64,000 nt of DNA from Amycolatopsis cihanbeyliensis (GCF_006715045.1 NZ_VFML01000001.1:5986001-6050000), one strand, 5' to 3'; shown: positions 46,515 through 56,721, counted from the first letter of the stretch. Notes: a model not told the origin generated them from the letters alone. Made by a program: numbers and translations.

Positions 46515-48041
46515 ATGGTGCGACACCGTCAGTACGACGCCTGTGTCATCGGCAGCGGAGCGGCCGGCGGGGTGGTGGCCGCCGTGCTGGTCGCCGCGGG
46601 CTGGGACGTGCTCGTGGTCGAGCAGGGCGAGCACGTCCCCGGCGGGACGTACCTGCACGACCTGATCCCCGGGTTCGAGACCGCGCGGGCCCGGACCCTG
46701 GAAGGGGAGTGGACCGAGGAAGGGTACCCGTGGACGGCGTCCTGCGTTGGTGGCGGGACGCGGTTCTACGCGGGTGTCTCGCTGCGGCTGCGCGAGGTCG
46801 ACTTCGACGCCTCGGCGCATGTCGCCCCGGACGCGTTGCCGCCGGCGTGGCCGTTCGGCTATGCCGAGCTGCGGCCGCACTACGACTGGGTGGAGCGGCG
46901 GCTGGGGGTCACCTCGGACGGCGGGCTCGACCCGCACCGACCCTCGCCGCCACATGGCCTGCTCCCGGCACACCGGCAGAGCGCGCGCGGCGCGGCACTG
47001 GCCGCGGCCGGCCGGTCGCTCGGGATGAGCCCGTTCCCGATGCCGCTGGCGGTTGCCTCGCGCTCGTTCGGCGACGCCCCCGCCTGCACGGACCTCACCA
47101 CCTGCACCGACTACGCCTGCCCCAGCGGGGCCAAGGGCGACGTGTACCGGCGGCTGCTGGAACCGTTGTCCGCCGAGCCGAACCTGACGGTGCGCACCGG
47201 GCTCAAGGCGGTGCGCCTTGTGGCCGACCGCGCCGGCCACGTCCGCGAGCTGGAGTGCCTCGAGCTCGGCACTGGCAGGCGGGAGTCGGTGTCCGCGCGC
47301 CGGTTCGTGGTCGCGGCCAACGCGATCCAGACCGCCGCCCTGCTGCTGCGCTCCCGTTCGGAGTTCGCGCCGGACGGTCTTGGCAACGCGGGCGACCTGG
47401 TCGGCCGCGGCCTGTGTATGAAGGTGGGCCAGAACCTCACCGCCCGGCTGGCGCACGACCTTCCCGAGCCGCCGCCGGCGAGCGGCGGGCGGTACGTGAC
47501 GGTCGCGATGACCGATCACTACCTCGACGAGGACTGCCCGACCGGGCTCGGCGGGCTCATCCTGGAGACCGCGCCGCTCGATCCGGCCGAGCGGGCGGAT
47601 CCCCGGCTGCTCCGGCTGGAGTGCCTGATGGCCGACCAGCCGATGGCGGCCAACCGCGTCCGCCTGGACTGGTCCACAACGGACGGGCATGGCCTGCCGC
47701 GGCTGGTGCTTGACTACCGGCCGCACCCGGTGGACCTGGAACGGCTGGCGTACCTGCGCAAGCGGGCCGAGGAACTGCTGACCGCGGCCGGGGCGGTCGA
47801 GGTGACCGCCGAGCCGATGGACTGCACCCTCGGCAGCGGCCACCTGCACGGCACCTGCCGGATGGGAACCGACCCGCGCGGCTCGGTCTGCGACCCGGCC
47901 GGCCGGGTGCACGGCATGCGCAACCTCGTCGTCGCCGACGGTGCGCTGATGCCGTATCCCGGCGGGGTGAACCCCGCGCTGACCATTCAGGCCGTTGCCC
48001 ATCGTGTCGCCCGCTCCCTTGTGGAGTCCGGTCCCCGGTGA
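46515..48041 (+). CDS. GMC-family FAD oxidoreductase
   Basis: A 508-residue flavoenzyme. The FAD loop is ACVIGSGAAGGVVAAVLVAA, followed by LVVEQGEH. The C-terminal signature is HGTCRMGTDPRG and VADGALMPYPGGVNPALTIQ. In neomycin/butirosin-type pathways a GMC oxidase (BtrQ/NeoG) oxidises the 6'-OH of paromamine to an aldehyde before transamination; the same role is inferred. It starts 6 bp after the B12 radical SAM gene. Confidence 0.87.
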   Translation: MVRHRQYDACVIGSGAAGGVVAAVLVAAGWDVLVVEQGEHVPGGTYLHDLIPGFETARARTLEGEWTEEGYPWTASCVGGGTRFYAGVSLRLREVDFDASAHVAPDALPPAWPFGYAELRPHYDWVERRLGVTSDGGLDPHRPSPPHGLLPAHRQSARGAALAAAGRSLGMSPFPMPLAVASRSFGDAPACTDLTTCTDYACPSGAKGDVYRRLLEPLSAEPNLTVRTGLKAVRLVADRAGHVRELECLELGTGRRESVSARRFVVAANAIQTAALLLRSRSEFAPDGLGNAGDLVGRGLCMKVGQNLTARLAHDLPEPPPASGGRYVTVAMTDHYLDEDCPTGLGGLILETAPLDPAERADPRLLRLECLMADQPMAANRVRLDWSTTDGHGLPRLVLDYRPHPVDLERLAYLRKRAEELLTAAGAVEVTAEPMDCTLGSGHLHGTCRMGTDPRGSVCDPAGRVHGMRNLVVADGALMPYPGGVNPALTIQAVAHRVARSLVESGPR

Positions 48042-48045
48042 GGGC

Positions 48046-48076
48046 GACCCGGCCTGATCGCCCCAGCCGGGCGGTC
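48046..48076. terminator. Weak hairpin between convergent genes
   Basis: GACCCGGC at 48046-48053 can pair with GCCGGGcGGTC at 48066-48076, with one bulged base. It overlaps the stop of the glycosyltransferase and may end both transcripts. Confidence 0.35.
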
Positions 48077-49367
48077 AGGTCCGGCTCGGCGCCCGCGCGC
48101 CGGAGACGGCCCGGTAGACCTCGGCCAGCCGCTTGCTGACCGTTTCCAGCTCGTACCCGGCGGCCCGCAGCGCCCCCGCGCGCCCGTGCTCGCGCCGCAG
48201 CTCGGGGGAGTCCAGGTACTTGCGCACCGCGGCGGCCAGCCCTGGCGGGTCGTACGGCGGCACGATCAGCCCGGCCGCGCCGTGGTCGACCACCTCGGGC
48301 AGCCCGCCAACCTCGGTGACCACCACGGCCTTGCCCGCGGTCAACGCCTCCAGCACGGTGCCGCCGAGCTCCTCGTGCCGGGACGGGATGACCACGATCG
48401 CCGCCGATTTGATGGCCTCGGCGATCTCGTCCCGTTCCAGATGCCCGCGCAGCTCGACGTGGTCCACGATGTCGAGCCTGCGGAGATCCGCACGGCAGTG
48501 CCGGAGCTCGTTGCCGTCCCCGCACATCACGAACCGGGCGCCGGCGCCTTCCCGGACCAGCAGTGCCGCGGCCTCGACGTAGTCGGCCCACCCCTTCTCC
48601 GGCGCGAACCGGCCGCAGTAGAGCACCACGGGCGGCCCGCTGTCGGGCTCGGGATCCTCCGCGGAGGTCCGGAACGCGTCCAGCCGAACCCCGTCCGGCA
48701 CGATGTGCACCCGGTCCGGTGTGGTCAGTCCCTTCTCGACATACACCCTGCGGATGCGTTCGGTCAGCACCACGGCGGCATCCGCCCTGCGGACCGCCCA
48801 GCGTTCGAACAGCCTGGCCGGACCGATCAGCAGCCTGCCGAGTGGCGTCTCCGGATGGAAGGTTGCGATGGCGCTGCAGTGTGTGGTGATCACCAACGGC
48901 AGCCGCAGCAGGAACTTCGCGATCACGGCGAACAGGAAGGTCCATGGCAGTTCACTGCAGTGCACATGGATCAGCGAGAACCGGCGATGGGTGCGCCGTA
49001 GCCGTTGCCGGAGGCACCAGGCCGTCACCGCCATGCCCCAGGACACCAGCAGTCCGATGTAGCCCTTGGAGCGGGTAGGGATCGGTGCCACCGGCAGCGA
49101 GAGCAGCTCGAACGAGGTCCGCTCGTCGGCCGCGAGCCTGGCAGGCATGCCGGGTCTGCGGGGCAGCACCACGGACTGCCGGGAACCGAGCGCGGACACC
49201 TGCTCGGTGGTCTGCATGATCTGCACCTGCATCCCGCCGATCGGTTCGTACTGTAGCTCCCGATGGGTCAGCTCACGGTCGGCGAGGTAGTAGTACGGGG
49301 TGAGCCGCAGGACGTGCAGGTCGGGCTCTTCCTGGTGCGCGCCCGCACTACTCTCAGAGCTGGTCAT
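48075..49367 (-). CDS. GT-B glycosyltransferase family 4
   Basis: A 430-residue glycosyltransferase, retaining type. The donor half has VVLYCGRFAPEKGWADYVEA, VMCGDGNELRH and the E-x7-E motif in IPSRHEELGGTVLEALTAGK. The N-terminal acceptor half contains EPIGGMQVQIM and SLIHVHCSELPWTFL. By analogy with NeoM/KanF it would place GlcNAc (or glucosamine) on the inosamine. Start at 49367; it overlaps the aminotransferase by 14 bp and follows it in one operon. Confidence 0.88.
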   Translation of the reverse strand: MTSSESSAGAHQEEPDLHVLRLTPYYYLADRELTHRELQYEPIGGMQVQIMQTTEQVSALGSRQSVVLPRRPGMPARLAADERTSFELLSLPVAPIPTRSKGYIGLLVSWGMAVTAWCLRQRLRRTHRRFSLIHVHCSELPWTFLFAVIAKFLLRLPLVITTHCSAIATFHPETPLGRLLIGPARLFERWAVRRADAAVVLTERIRRVYVEKGLTTPDRVHIVPDGVRLDAFRTSAEDPEPDSGPPVVLYCGRFAPEKGWADYVEAAALLVREGAGARFVMCGDGNELRHCRADLRRLDIVDHVELRGHLERDEIAEAIKSAAIVVIPSRHEELGGTVLEALTAGKAVVVTEVGGLPEVVDHGAAGLIVPPYDPPGLAAAVRKYLDSPELRREHGRAGALRAAGYELETVSKRLAEVYRAVSGARAPSRT

Positions 49368-50625
49368 GGTGGTCGCGGACCTTGGCGAGCGCGCTGAGGA
49401 TGTCCTCCACATCGGCGGAGTTGCCCAGTAACGCGCCGTGGTGGCACAGCAATGTGGAGGCGCAGAACCGCTCGGCGCCAGGGAACTCGCGGCCGGTCGC
49501 TCGCCTGCGGCCCTCCTCGCTCCAGATCTGCGCGAACCGCCGCTTGGTGTGCGGGCGCAGCATCAGGCTGCGGTTCAGCGGCGGGTCCGGCGGGTACCAC
49601 GGCATGCCCAGCTCGGCGCTGATCGCCTCGGCGACCCGCGTGGCGGGCACGGAACCGAACGTACCCTCCCGGAAGGTGATCCCGTACTCGTAGATGGAGC
49701 GCCGATCCGCCTCCGGCGGTACCGGGATCGCGCCGAAGTCACCGAGTTCGGCCAGGCCCTTTTCCAGGTTGACGGCGATCTTCTCGCGATGCTGGTGCTG
49801 CTCGTCGAGCCGTGGCAGCTGGTCGAGCAGCACCGCGGCGGACAGCTCGGACATGCAGTAGTTCGCGCCCATCACCTCGCCGTCCTCGACCAGCTCCATC
49901 TCGCCCGCAGGCACATCGGCGTCCGGATACCGGCGCGAGTCCGCACGCAGCTGCTGGACCTTGCGGTAGATCTGCTCGTCCGAGGTGATCACCGCACCGC
50001 CCTCGCCCGCGGCGAGGACCTTGCCGTTCTGGAAGCTGAACACGCCGACCGCGCCGTGCGTGCCCACGTTGCGGCCTCGCCAGCGTGCGCCATGGGCCTG
50101 CGCGCAGTCCTCGACCAGCGCGGCGCCCGCCTGCTCGGTGACCTCCAGGATGCCGTCCAGGTCGGCCACGGTCGCGGCGTGGTGCACGAGGATGACCGCC
50201 CTGGTGTGCGGGGACAGTCCGGAACGGACCGTGTCCGCGGTGATACAGCCGGTCTCCGGGTCCACATCGACCAGCACCGGCAGCGCGCCGACTCGCAGCA
50301 CCGCGGTGACCGGGGCGACCCAGGTCATCGTCGGGACGATCACCTCGTCGCCGGGACCGATGTCCAGCGCCTCCAGCGCTACCAGCAGTGCGCTCGATCC
50401 ATGGTCGAGACTGACGCAGTAGGGCACCTCGTTGTAAGCCGCCCACTGTTCGGCGAACCGTCGTTCGCGTGCCTGAGTGCCGTCACTCGGCCAGCTGATC
50501 GCCCATCGTCTGGATCGGATGGCGGCCACGACCTCCTGCTCGGTCGCGGTGTCGTACTGCGGCCATCTCGGCCAATCCCGATCCTGTCTTACCGGTGTGC
50601 CTCCCAGCACGGCGAGTCGGCTCAT
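49354..50625 (-). CDS. L-glutamine:scyllo-inosose-type aminotransferase (DegT/StsC/BtrS family)
   Basis: A 423-residue PLP enzyme that converts an inosose to the inosamine with glutamine. It opens with WPRWPQYDTAT and IRSRRWAISWPSDG, as in BtrS-type enzymes. The PLP Lys is in VFSFQNGKVLAAGEGGAVI, and QQLRADSRRYPDADV is diagnostic of the aminocyclitol branch. No 2-deoxy-scyllo-inosose synthase is present, so scyllo-inosose (from inositol) is the likely substrate. ATG after GAGGAGTCTC. Confidence 0.9.
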   Translation of the reverse strand: MSRLAVLGGTPVRQDRDWPRWPQYDTATEQEVVAAIRSRRWAISWPSDGTQARERRFAEQWAAYNEVPYCVSLDHGSSALLVALEALDIGPGDEVIVPTMTWVAPVTAVLRVGALPVLVDVDPETGCITADTVRSGLSPHTRAVILVHHAATVADLDGILEVTEQAGAALVEDCAQAHGARWRGRNVGTHGAVGVFSFQNGKVLAAGEGGAVITSDEQIYRKVQQLRADSRRYPDADVPAGEMELVEDGEVMGANYCMSELSAAVLLDQLPRLDEQHQHREKIAVNLEKGLAELGDFGAIPVPPEADRRSIYEYGITFREGTFGSVPATRVAEAISAELGMPWYPPDPPLNRSLMLRPHTKRRFAQIWSEEGRRRATGREFPGAERFCASTLLCHHGALLGNSADVEDILSALAKVRDHHDQL

Positions 50626-51308
50626 GAGACTCCTCGTAGGCTAGCTGTTCATCAACTGTCGTCAGCTGCTCACAGAGCATCGCGTGCGCACTACGGCCAC
50701 GCGGGCTCACCATTGCCGACCGGAAAAGGTTCGACGTGAAATCCAAGGAACCGGGGAGTTCGTCACCCGGTCCGGGTTACCGAAGGATGGACGATCATCG
50801 GAGGAATCGGCGACACGATACCCGCTGCGCATTGCACTTAATGCTCACTCACCCCTCCAGTCCGCGACCCGGTTTCCCGAAGCGCCCACAGCTACGCTTC
50901 AGTCCACGCATATATCCCGGGTCGAAGTGGAATGAGACTGTCCCACCGGTTACCCGGTTGTCAAGGACTTCTGGGCTCCGTATGCGGGACCGGAACCCGG
51001 GCTCGGCTGACCTGACGCATCCGGTGCGTCAACCGGACCAATGCCGGCATCTCGTGTCTCCGGTGTTTCTGGACCTTTGTGTATCTCGCGGGTACCGTGG
51101 CCTTGCCGTGGGCTTCAGGGAACCCGAGCGCGGGTGGACCCACAAGTATCTGCGGCGGGCGTCATCGCATCGCCATAGGGGAACCCGCGCCGTCTGTGTA
51201 ACGTCGTAGGGGCAGACCCTGTGTGAGCGTGCGATCACGGCTGGGGGCGCACACCTCCCGCCGGTGCCTTCTTGCACGGTAGGAGTCCGCAGACGTTAGG
51301 AAATCACA
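50626..51308. promoter_or_regulatory. 683-bp divergent intergenic region, no gene seen
   Basis: Lies between the leftward aminotransferase and the rightward flavoprotein operon and is less GC-rich than its neighbours. One weak rightward promoter, TTGTCA (50958-50963), 17 bp, TATGCG (50981-50986), could start the flavoprotein operon. No RNA gene or repeat was recognised. Confidence 0.35.
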
Positions 51309-53228
51309 ATGGCCAAATGGTTCGCCGAGTCAGTTCGACGGCGCCCGGCTCGGAAATCGGGCGAGCCGGTCCGGCCGTCCGCCGAGGACCGAGCTGCCCG
51401 GCAAGACGGTGTGCCAGTGCCGAAAGACCCGGATTTCGTCGCACTCGGGTTGGGTGGCACGAATATGATGGCGTTGCTCTGGTCGATCGCGATGGGCAAG
51501 CGGTGTGTGGGCGTCGAGCTTCGAGGTGACCCTTCGCTCGGCGTGCACTGGAATCTGCGCGAGGACTTCTTCCATCATCTCAGCCTTATCGATCACCTGA
51601 TGGTCCAGCGCCACGGCGAGGAAGGTGTCCCTCGGCGCCGTGATGGCGAGCCCTTCCGGCTGAGCGAGGTCTTCCTCAGTGAGGACACCGTGGCCGGGGA
51701 GATCTTCGCGGACGAGGTCATCCATAGCGAGACGCCGGTTGGCGTCCACGTCTCCGGTTTCATCCACCACACCGAGTTCATCGACGATCGGTGGGTGGAC
51801 GGGAAACCGCAGCGCGATGTCGTCATCCTGGACCCGCTGAAGCCACCGACCGAGTACGACCCGTCACGCGTCGGCAGGAGCATGATCGACGTGCTCGACA
51901 GCCCCTCGACCTTCCAGGCGGGTGCGAACGAGATCCTGGTGATGCTGCGTCGCTATCTGGAGATGGTCGAGGAGATGGATCTCGCGGCGGGCGTCGAGCC
52001 CAGGGTGCGGCTGTTTCTCTCCCACCGAGTCGTGGCCGGCGACGAAAGAGCCAATGATGGTTTCGTGAAATGGCTTCGTCGGGACGACGGATTCGTGGGT
52101 CTGCCGGATGGGCGCAAGCGCCTGATAATCGAGGAAATTCAGGAGTTCGACTACAAAGGAAAGTTCCGCAGAGTCCGCAAACCCGGAACGAAGCCGATCG
52201 ACCTCGGCGTTCCCGAGATGTTCATGATCGCACAGGGGTTTGACAGCAGCGACGCCGACCGGCTGGGCTTCAAGCAGGAGGATGTCGAAGTCGACCACAA
52301 TGACGGGAAAGGCCCCGTTGTGGCGCAGGCGGACTATCTCGCCGGGTTCATGGAGCTGTACGTAGGGGCTCGCCTGCGGAGGCGAATCGCCTCGGCTTTC
52401 GACAGCCACGGTGACGAGTACTGGGTCCGGCAGCTTGCGGTCGGCCATGAGGACGATCCAGAAGTCGGCTGGATTCTGGTGCAGGTTCCGGACTTCAAGA
52501 CGTTCGATCCGATCATCGCCGGCTTGGTTCCACCGAGGACGCCGAGAAAATCAAAAAGGTACATCGGGGCATACCAGCAGCTCGTCCGTGACTACTATCT
52601 CGAGCAGGTCGCGCTCGTCACCGAAATTCCGAAGGAGGAGCTGGAGCAGATCCAGACGTCGTACGGGCCGAAGTTGTTCAGCCTTGTCGAGCGGGTCGGC
52701 GCCGACGCGCAGGTGGCCACGAACGGTGTGGTCGCCGGCGATTCCTTTGGCAATGGCCACTTCCTGACGAGCGGCGGTGCGGTGACCGGAATGGTGGGGC
52801 ACGCGTACCGGATGCTGCGGTACTGGGAGTCCCGCGAGCGGGGACTGTCGCCGGCGCAGTCGGTCCGCGAACTCGCCGACGGTATCCGGCAAGACACTTT
52901 GGATTGGTTGCAGAACAGCTTGCAGGAGTTCAGCCAGGCGGCTCCGATCAACTTCGGCGCGGAGCGTATCGCGCAGATCTCGCGCACGACCGGTCGAGAC
53001 TCCAGCGGGCGCGCGACCACCATCGACGCGGCACGGCGGCACCGCCATTCCCTCGTGCCACTCGACCCGGCGGACTGGCGACGGCTCTCGGTGCGTAGTG
53101 GACGACTGCACACCCAGGGGCTTCCCCCGCTGCCGGATACGCACCCCGAGGTGCGCTGCGAGGCGCGGCCCGTAGCGGTGGAGGTACAGCCGCTCGTCCA
53201 GACCTCTGGTGCGGGCGCGACTCGATGA
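51309..53228 (+). CDS. Uncharacterised flavoprotein-like protein, paralogue of the next gene's C-terminal half
   Basis: A 639-residue protein I do not recognise. Residues 40-75 hold a dinucleotide-binding-like loop and strand (FVALGLGGTNMMALLWSIAM, then CVGVELRGDP, with an acidic end to beta2). About 420 residues later comes NGVVAGDSFGNGHFLTSGG, where GD followed by a Gly-rich helix resembles the FAD ribityl site of flavin monooxygenases. Between lie IDDRWVDG, MDLAAG, DLGVPEMFMIAQGFD and GWILVQVPDFKTFDP, all shared with the paralogue. No membrane segment. Role unknown; it is coupled by ATGA overlap to the exporter fusion. Confidence 0.75.
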   Translation: MAKWFAESVRRRPARKSGEPVRPSAEDRAARQDGVPVPKDPDFVALGLGGTNMMALLWSIAMGKRCVGVELRGDPSLGVHWNLREDFFHHLSLIDHLMVQRHGEEGVPRRRDGEPFRLSEVFLSEDTVAGEIFADEVIHSETPVGVHVSGFIHHTEFIDDRWVDGKPQRDVVILDPLKPPTEYDPSRVGRSMIDVLDSPSTFQAGANEILVMLRRYLEMVEEMDLAAGVEPRVRLFLSHRVVAGDERANDGFVKWLRRDDGFVGLPDGRKRLIIEEIQEFDYKGKFRRVRKPGTKPIDLGVPEMFMIAQGFDSSDADRLGFKQEDVEVDHNDGKGPVVAQADYLAGFMELYVGARLRRRIASAFDSHGDEYWVRQLAVGHEDDPEVGWILVQVPDFKTFDPIIAGLVPPRTPRKSKRYIGAYQQLVRDYYLEQVALVTEIPKEELEQIQTSYGPKLFSLVERVGADAQVATNGVVAGDSFGNGHFLTSGGAVTGMVGHAYRMLRYWESRERGLSPAQSVRELADGIRQDTLDWLQNSLQEFSQAAPINFGAERIAQISRTTGRDSSGRATTIDAARRHRHSLVPLDPADWRRLSVRSGRLHTQGLPPLPDTHPEVRCEARPVAVEVQPLVQTSGAGATR

Positions 53229-56200
53229 CCGCGTCGAACCGGCCGCACACGGAGCCGCGGGTGGCCAACGGTGTTGCTGTACCGGATTCCCACCGCGGCA
53301 AGTTGCCGTTGCGAAGCACCAGGGAACGTCAGATCGCGCTGATCGTTCTCTGCGTCGGGACGCTGATGACCGTTGTGGACTCCACGGCGGTCTATGTGGC
53401 ACTGCCGACAATGCAGACGGGGTTGGGCATCTCCCAGGTGGACCTGGCTTGGGTGGTGAACGCCTACCTGATCCCGTTCGGAGGGTTGTTGCTGTTTGCC
53501 GGCAGGCTTGGCGACCTGATCGGCGCGAAGCGGGTCTTCCTCGGCGGTCTCGGGCTGTTCGTCTCCGCGTCGGTGGCTTGCGGGCTCGCCAATGACCCGA
53601 TCGCCCTCTTCGCCGCGCGATTCGCGCAGGGGGCTGGTGGCGCGTTCACCACGGCGGTGGCGCTCGGCATGGTCGTGTCGTTGTTTCCGAAGGAACGGGA
53701 CCAGGTTCAGGCGTTCGCGTTGTACGCGTTCATCGGTGCTTCGGGCGCTGTGCTCGGCCAGATCGCGGGGGCTGGGCTGACCAGCGCATTCGGGTGGCGA
53801 TGGATCTTCTTCGTGAACGTTCCCATCGGCCTCGCCGTTATCGGGTTCGCGGTGCGGTTCACCGACAACATCCGGGAGAGCCGGGAACGCGCGCGAGTTG
53901 ACCAGGTTGGCGCGTTGCTGCTCGTCGGTTCGCTCATGTTGTGCATTTACACGCTCACCGAGGCGACCGACCTGGGCTGGAGTAGCCTGCGGACGCTGGC
54001 GCTCGCCGCAGGCGGGTTGTTGTTGATGGTGGCGTTCGTCGGCTGGCAGGCACGAGCGAGGGTCGCCCTGATACCACTGCACCTGCTGCGCAGGCGCAAT
54101 GTGGGGTGGGTCAACCTCGTGCTCTTGCTGATGAACATCGGCCCCACGGGGATGTTCTTTCTCTGCGCGTTGTACCTGCAACATGTGCTCGGATTCACGG
54201 TACTCGAGGTGGGTATGGCGTTCGTTCCCACTGCCGTGGTGCTGGCGATCACCTCCCTCAAGCTCGCGCCGAGGCTGTTGCGCGAGGTGGACGCGAAGAC
54301 GGTGCTGGTCCCCTCGATCGTCTCGATGATCGTGGGACTCGCGTTGTTCGCCCGTATCCCGGCGGATGGGAACTATCTCCTCGACGTCCTTCCGGCGAGT
54401 CTGCTCATCGGCCTCGGGGCCGGCACCGCGGGGCCGCCGGTGCTGCGCATCGCACTGGCGGAGGCCACGACCCGGGACCGCGGTCTGCGGTCCGGCCTGA
54501 TAAACACGACCCAGCAGGTGGGTGCCGCGCTGGGGCTGGCGGTGTTGTCCCCGATCGCGGCAAGCGTGACACAACAGGTGCTTGCCGACGGGGCTCCGAT
54601 GGACAGCGCGCTGACCGACGGCTACCGGACCGCATTCCTGGCGGCCGCTGGCGCGGCAGCGTTGGCGTTGACGCTGGCCGTGATCGCGGTCAAACCGGCC
54701 GTGCCGCGGACCGGGCCCGCCGACATCGACCCCAACGCCGGCCAGGCGGCCGTCCGCCGCCGCGACCCGACGGGGGCGGACAACCCCGACTTTCTCGCGC
54801 TTGGCCTTGGCGGCACGAACATGATGGCGATGTTGTGGTCCATCGCCATGGGCAGACGGGCTGTCGGTGTCGAACTGAGGGGCGACCCACATCAGGCACT
54901 GATGCACTGGAACGTCAACGAGAATCTCCGGCACAGCTTGGCGACGATCGACCGGCTGATGGTGGAACGTTACGGGCGGGACCGGGTGCCGCGGCGACCG
55001 AATGGCGAACTGTTCCTGCTCCACGAGTGCTTTTACTACCCAGGCGCGGCAGACGGTGGTGAGGGGCGCGCGGATGAGGTGATCGACGGCTGGGTGTCCG
55101 ACGGGCATATCGCGGCACTGGTCGGCGCGGTCGACATCGTGGACGACCGTTGGGTCGACGGGATGCCCAACCGGTCGGTGACCACCCGTACCCCGGAACC
55201 ACCGGCCGCCAGCGCGGACGCATCCGGAGCCGATCCGGATCTGTCCAAGATCCTGAATGAGCCGTTCTCGTTTCAGATCGGAGCCGAGGACCTGCTGATT
55301 CTCCTGCGCCGATACCTGGAGGAGATGAGCAGGATGGATCTCGCCGCAGGTCACCTGCCTCGTTGTCGCATCTTCACCTATCACCGGGCGGTCAAGCCTC
55401 GCGACGGTGGGGTTCCGCGATGGCTGCGGAGGTTGACGGGGCGGCAGGCCGAACCGGACGGTTTCGTCAGGTACCCCGATGGCCGAGTGGGAGTTCGTAT
55501 CGAGGCGATCCGCGAGTTGGACGAGAAAGGCGTCTACCGGCGGGTCCGTGATCCGGGGACAGAGGTGCTGGATCTGGGCGTTCCCGGCTTGTTCATGATC
55601 GCCGAGGGATCCGACAGCGACGACGCCAGGCGGTTGGGCCTCGTGCAGGATCCGCTCACGGTGGACAATGGTGACGGCCGTGGCCCGGTGATCGCCCAGG
55701 CCGATTACGTAATCGGCGTGATAGCGGTGTCCGTTGGTGACAGATTCCGGCTCCGCATGGCGTCCGAGTTCGACGACTCGGGAAGCGAACACTGGATTCG
55801 CCAGGCAGCGGCCGGCCACGTTGGATTCATCGAGGAAGGGTGGATCATCACGGAAGTGCCGGATTTCGTCACCTTCGATCCGGCGCAGGCCGGCATGGTG
55901 TCACGCCTGACGAAACGTGATTCGGCGGAGTATCACGCGGCGTACCGATACTTGCTTCGGGAGTTCTATCTCGACCAGATCACACAATTGACAGGAATCC
56001 CGAGGGCTATGTTGGCCAACACGTTGGCGCTGCATACTCCGCGAATGATCAGCGTGGTGGCGAAGATGGGACGGGATCCTCTCGTGGCGGCCAATGGCGT
56101 CGTGGCAGGGGACTCCTTCGGCAACGGTAGTTTTCTCGCCAGTGGCGGTGTGCAGACCGGCCTCCTCGGCCACGCGTCGCGCGTTGGCCGGTACTGGCGG

Positions 56201-56620
56201 AATATCGACGCCGGGATCCCTCCCGGCGACGCGGTGCGCGACCTCGCCGATGGCATCAGGGCCGATACCGAAGCGTGGTTGGAGGTGAGCCGTGCCGACT
56301 TTGCTCAGCCACCGCGCAGTGGCGTGGCCGCGCGGGAGAACGTCCTCGCGGCGGCGAGAAGGCGTCGCCGCTCGATCGCGCCGTTCACATTGCGTGACGA
56401 TCTGAACCGGCTCAACGTCCATCCCGGACGTGTGCCCATGCTGGGCCTACAACCACTCGAACAGCCGCACCCCAACGGCAACGGGGAGACAGGCGGTGAG
56501 GCGGGTGGCGCCGGTCCGGAAGGGGCGCGCTGCGTGGGTGGGTCCGGTTCGGATCCCCAGCGAGGTCTCCGTCAACCGCTGGCCGCGCAGGTGGAGGCGC
56601 AACGGCAAAGCGGCACCTAA
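53225..56620 (+). CDS. MFS exporter (14-TM, DHA2-like) fused to a flavoprotein-like domain
   Basis: A 1131-residue fusion. Residues 30-500 form a drug:H+ antiporter with LCVGTLMTVVDSTAVYVALP at TM1, motif A in GRLGDLIGAKRVFLGGLG, and 14 predicted spans. After a short Pro/Arg linker, residues about 520-1080 repeat the preceding protein (DFLALGLGGTNMMAMLWSIA; VGVELRGDP; VPGLFMIAEGSDSDD; NGVVAGDSFGNGSFLASGG). The C-terminal 50 residues are low-complexity. The frame is intact across the junction with no stop. Probably exports a product of the cluster while its cytoplasmic domain acts on it or senses it; this is inference. Confidence 0.85.
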   Translation: MTASNRPHTEPRVANGVAVPDSHRGKLPLRSTRERQIALIVLCVGTLMTVVDSTAVYVALPTMQTGLGISQVDLAWVVNAYLIPFGGLLLFAGRLGDLIGAKRVFLGGLGLFVSASVACGLANDPIALFAARFAQGAGGAFTTAVALGMVVSLFPKERDQVQAFALYAFIGASGAVLGQIAGAGLTSAFGWRWIFFVNVPIGLAVIGFAVRFTDNIRESRERARVDQVGALLLVGSLMLCIYTLTEATDLGWSSLRTLALAAGGLLLMVAFVGWQARARVALIPLHLLRRRNVGWVNLVLLLMNIGPTGMFFLCALYLQHVLGFTVLEVGMAFVPTAVVLAITSLKLAPRLLREVDAKTVLVPSIVSMIVGLALFARIPADGNYLLDVLPASLLIGLGAGTAGPPVLRIALAEATTRDRGLRSGLINTTQQVGAALGLAVLSPIAASVTQQVLADGAPMDSALTDGYRTAFLAAAGAAALALTLAVIAVKPAVPRTGPADIDPNAGQAAVRRRDPTGADNPDFLALGLGGTNMMAMLWSIAMGRRAVGVELRGDPHQALMHWNVNENLRHSLATIDRLMVERYGRDRVPRRPNGELFLLHECFYYPGAADGGEGRADEVIDGWVSDGHIAALVGAVDIVDDRWVDGMPNRSVTTRTPEPPAASADASGADPDLSKILNEPFSFQIGAEDLLILLRRYLEEMSRMDLAAGHLPRCRIFTYHRAVKPRDGGVPRWLRRLTGRQAEPDGFVRYPDGRVGVRIEAIRELDEKGVYRRVRDPGTEVLDLGVPGLFMIAEGSDSDDARRLGLVQDPLTVDNGDGRGPVIAQADYVIGVIAVSVGDRFRLRMASEFDDSGSEHWIRQAAAGHVGFIEEGWIITEVPDFVTFDPAQAGMVSRLTKRDSAEYHAAYRYLLREFYLDQITQLTGIPRAMLANTLALHTPRMISVVAKMGRDPLVAANGVVAGDSFGNGSFLASGGVQTGLLGHASRVGRYWRNIDAGIPPGDAVRDLADGIRADTEAWLEVSRADFAQPPRSGVAARENVLAAARRRRRSIAPFTLRDDLNRLNVHPGRVPMLGLQPLEQPHPNGNGETGGEAGGAGPEGARCVGGSGSDPQRGLRQPLAAQVEAQRQSGT

Positions 56621-56721
56621 ACCAGTCAGGTCGTCGCCGTGTGGTTACCCGCTGTGCGGGGTGCCGAGGTGACCAGGCACAACGGCAGCACCCCGACCAG
56701 CACCGCGGAAAGGACATATCG

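Noticed and set aside
44640..48002. 1120-codon open frame on the minus strand
   Set aside because: It is the high-GC shadow of the B12 radical SAM and GMC genes; the peptide is Arg/Gly/His-rich without any domain.
52595..55819. 1074-codon open frame on the minus strand
   Set aside because: Antisense shadow of the flavoprotein and MFS-fusion genes, low complexity and no motif.
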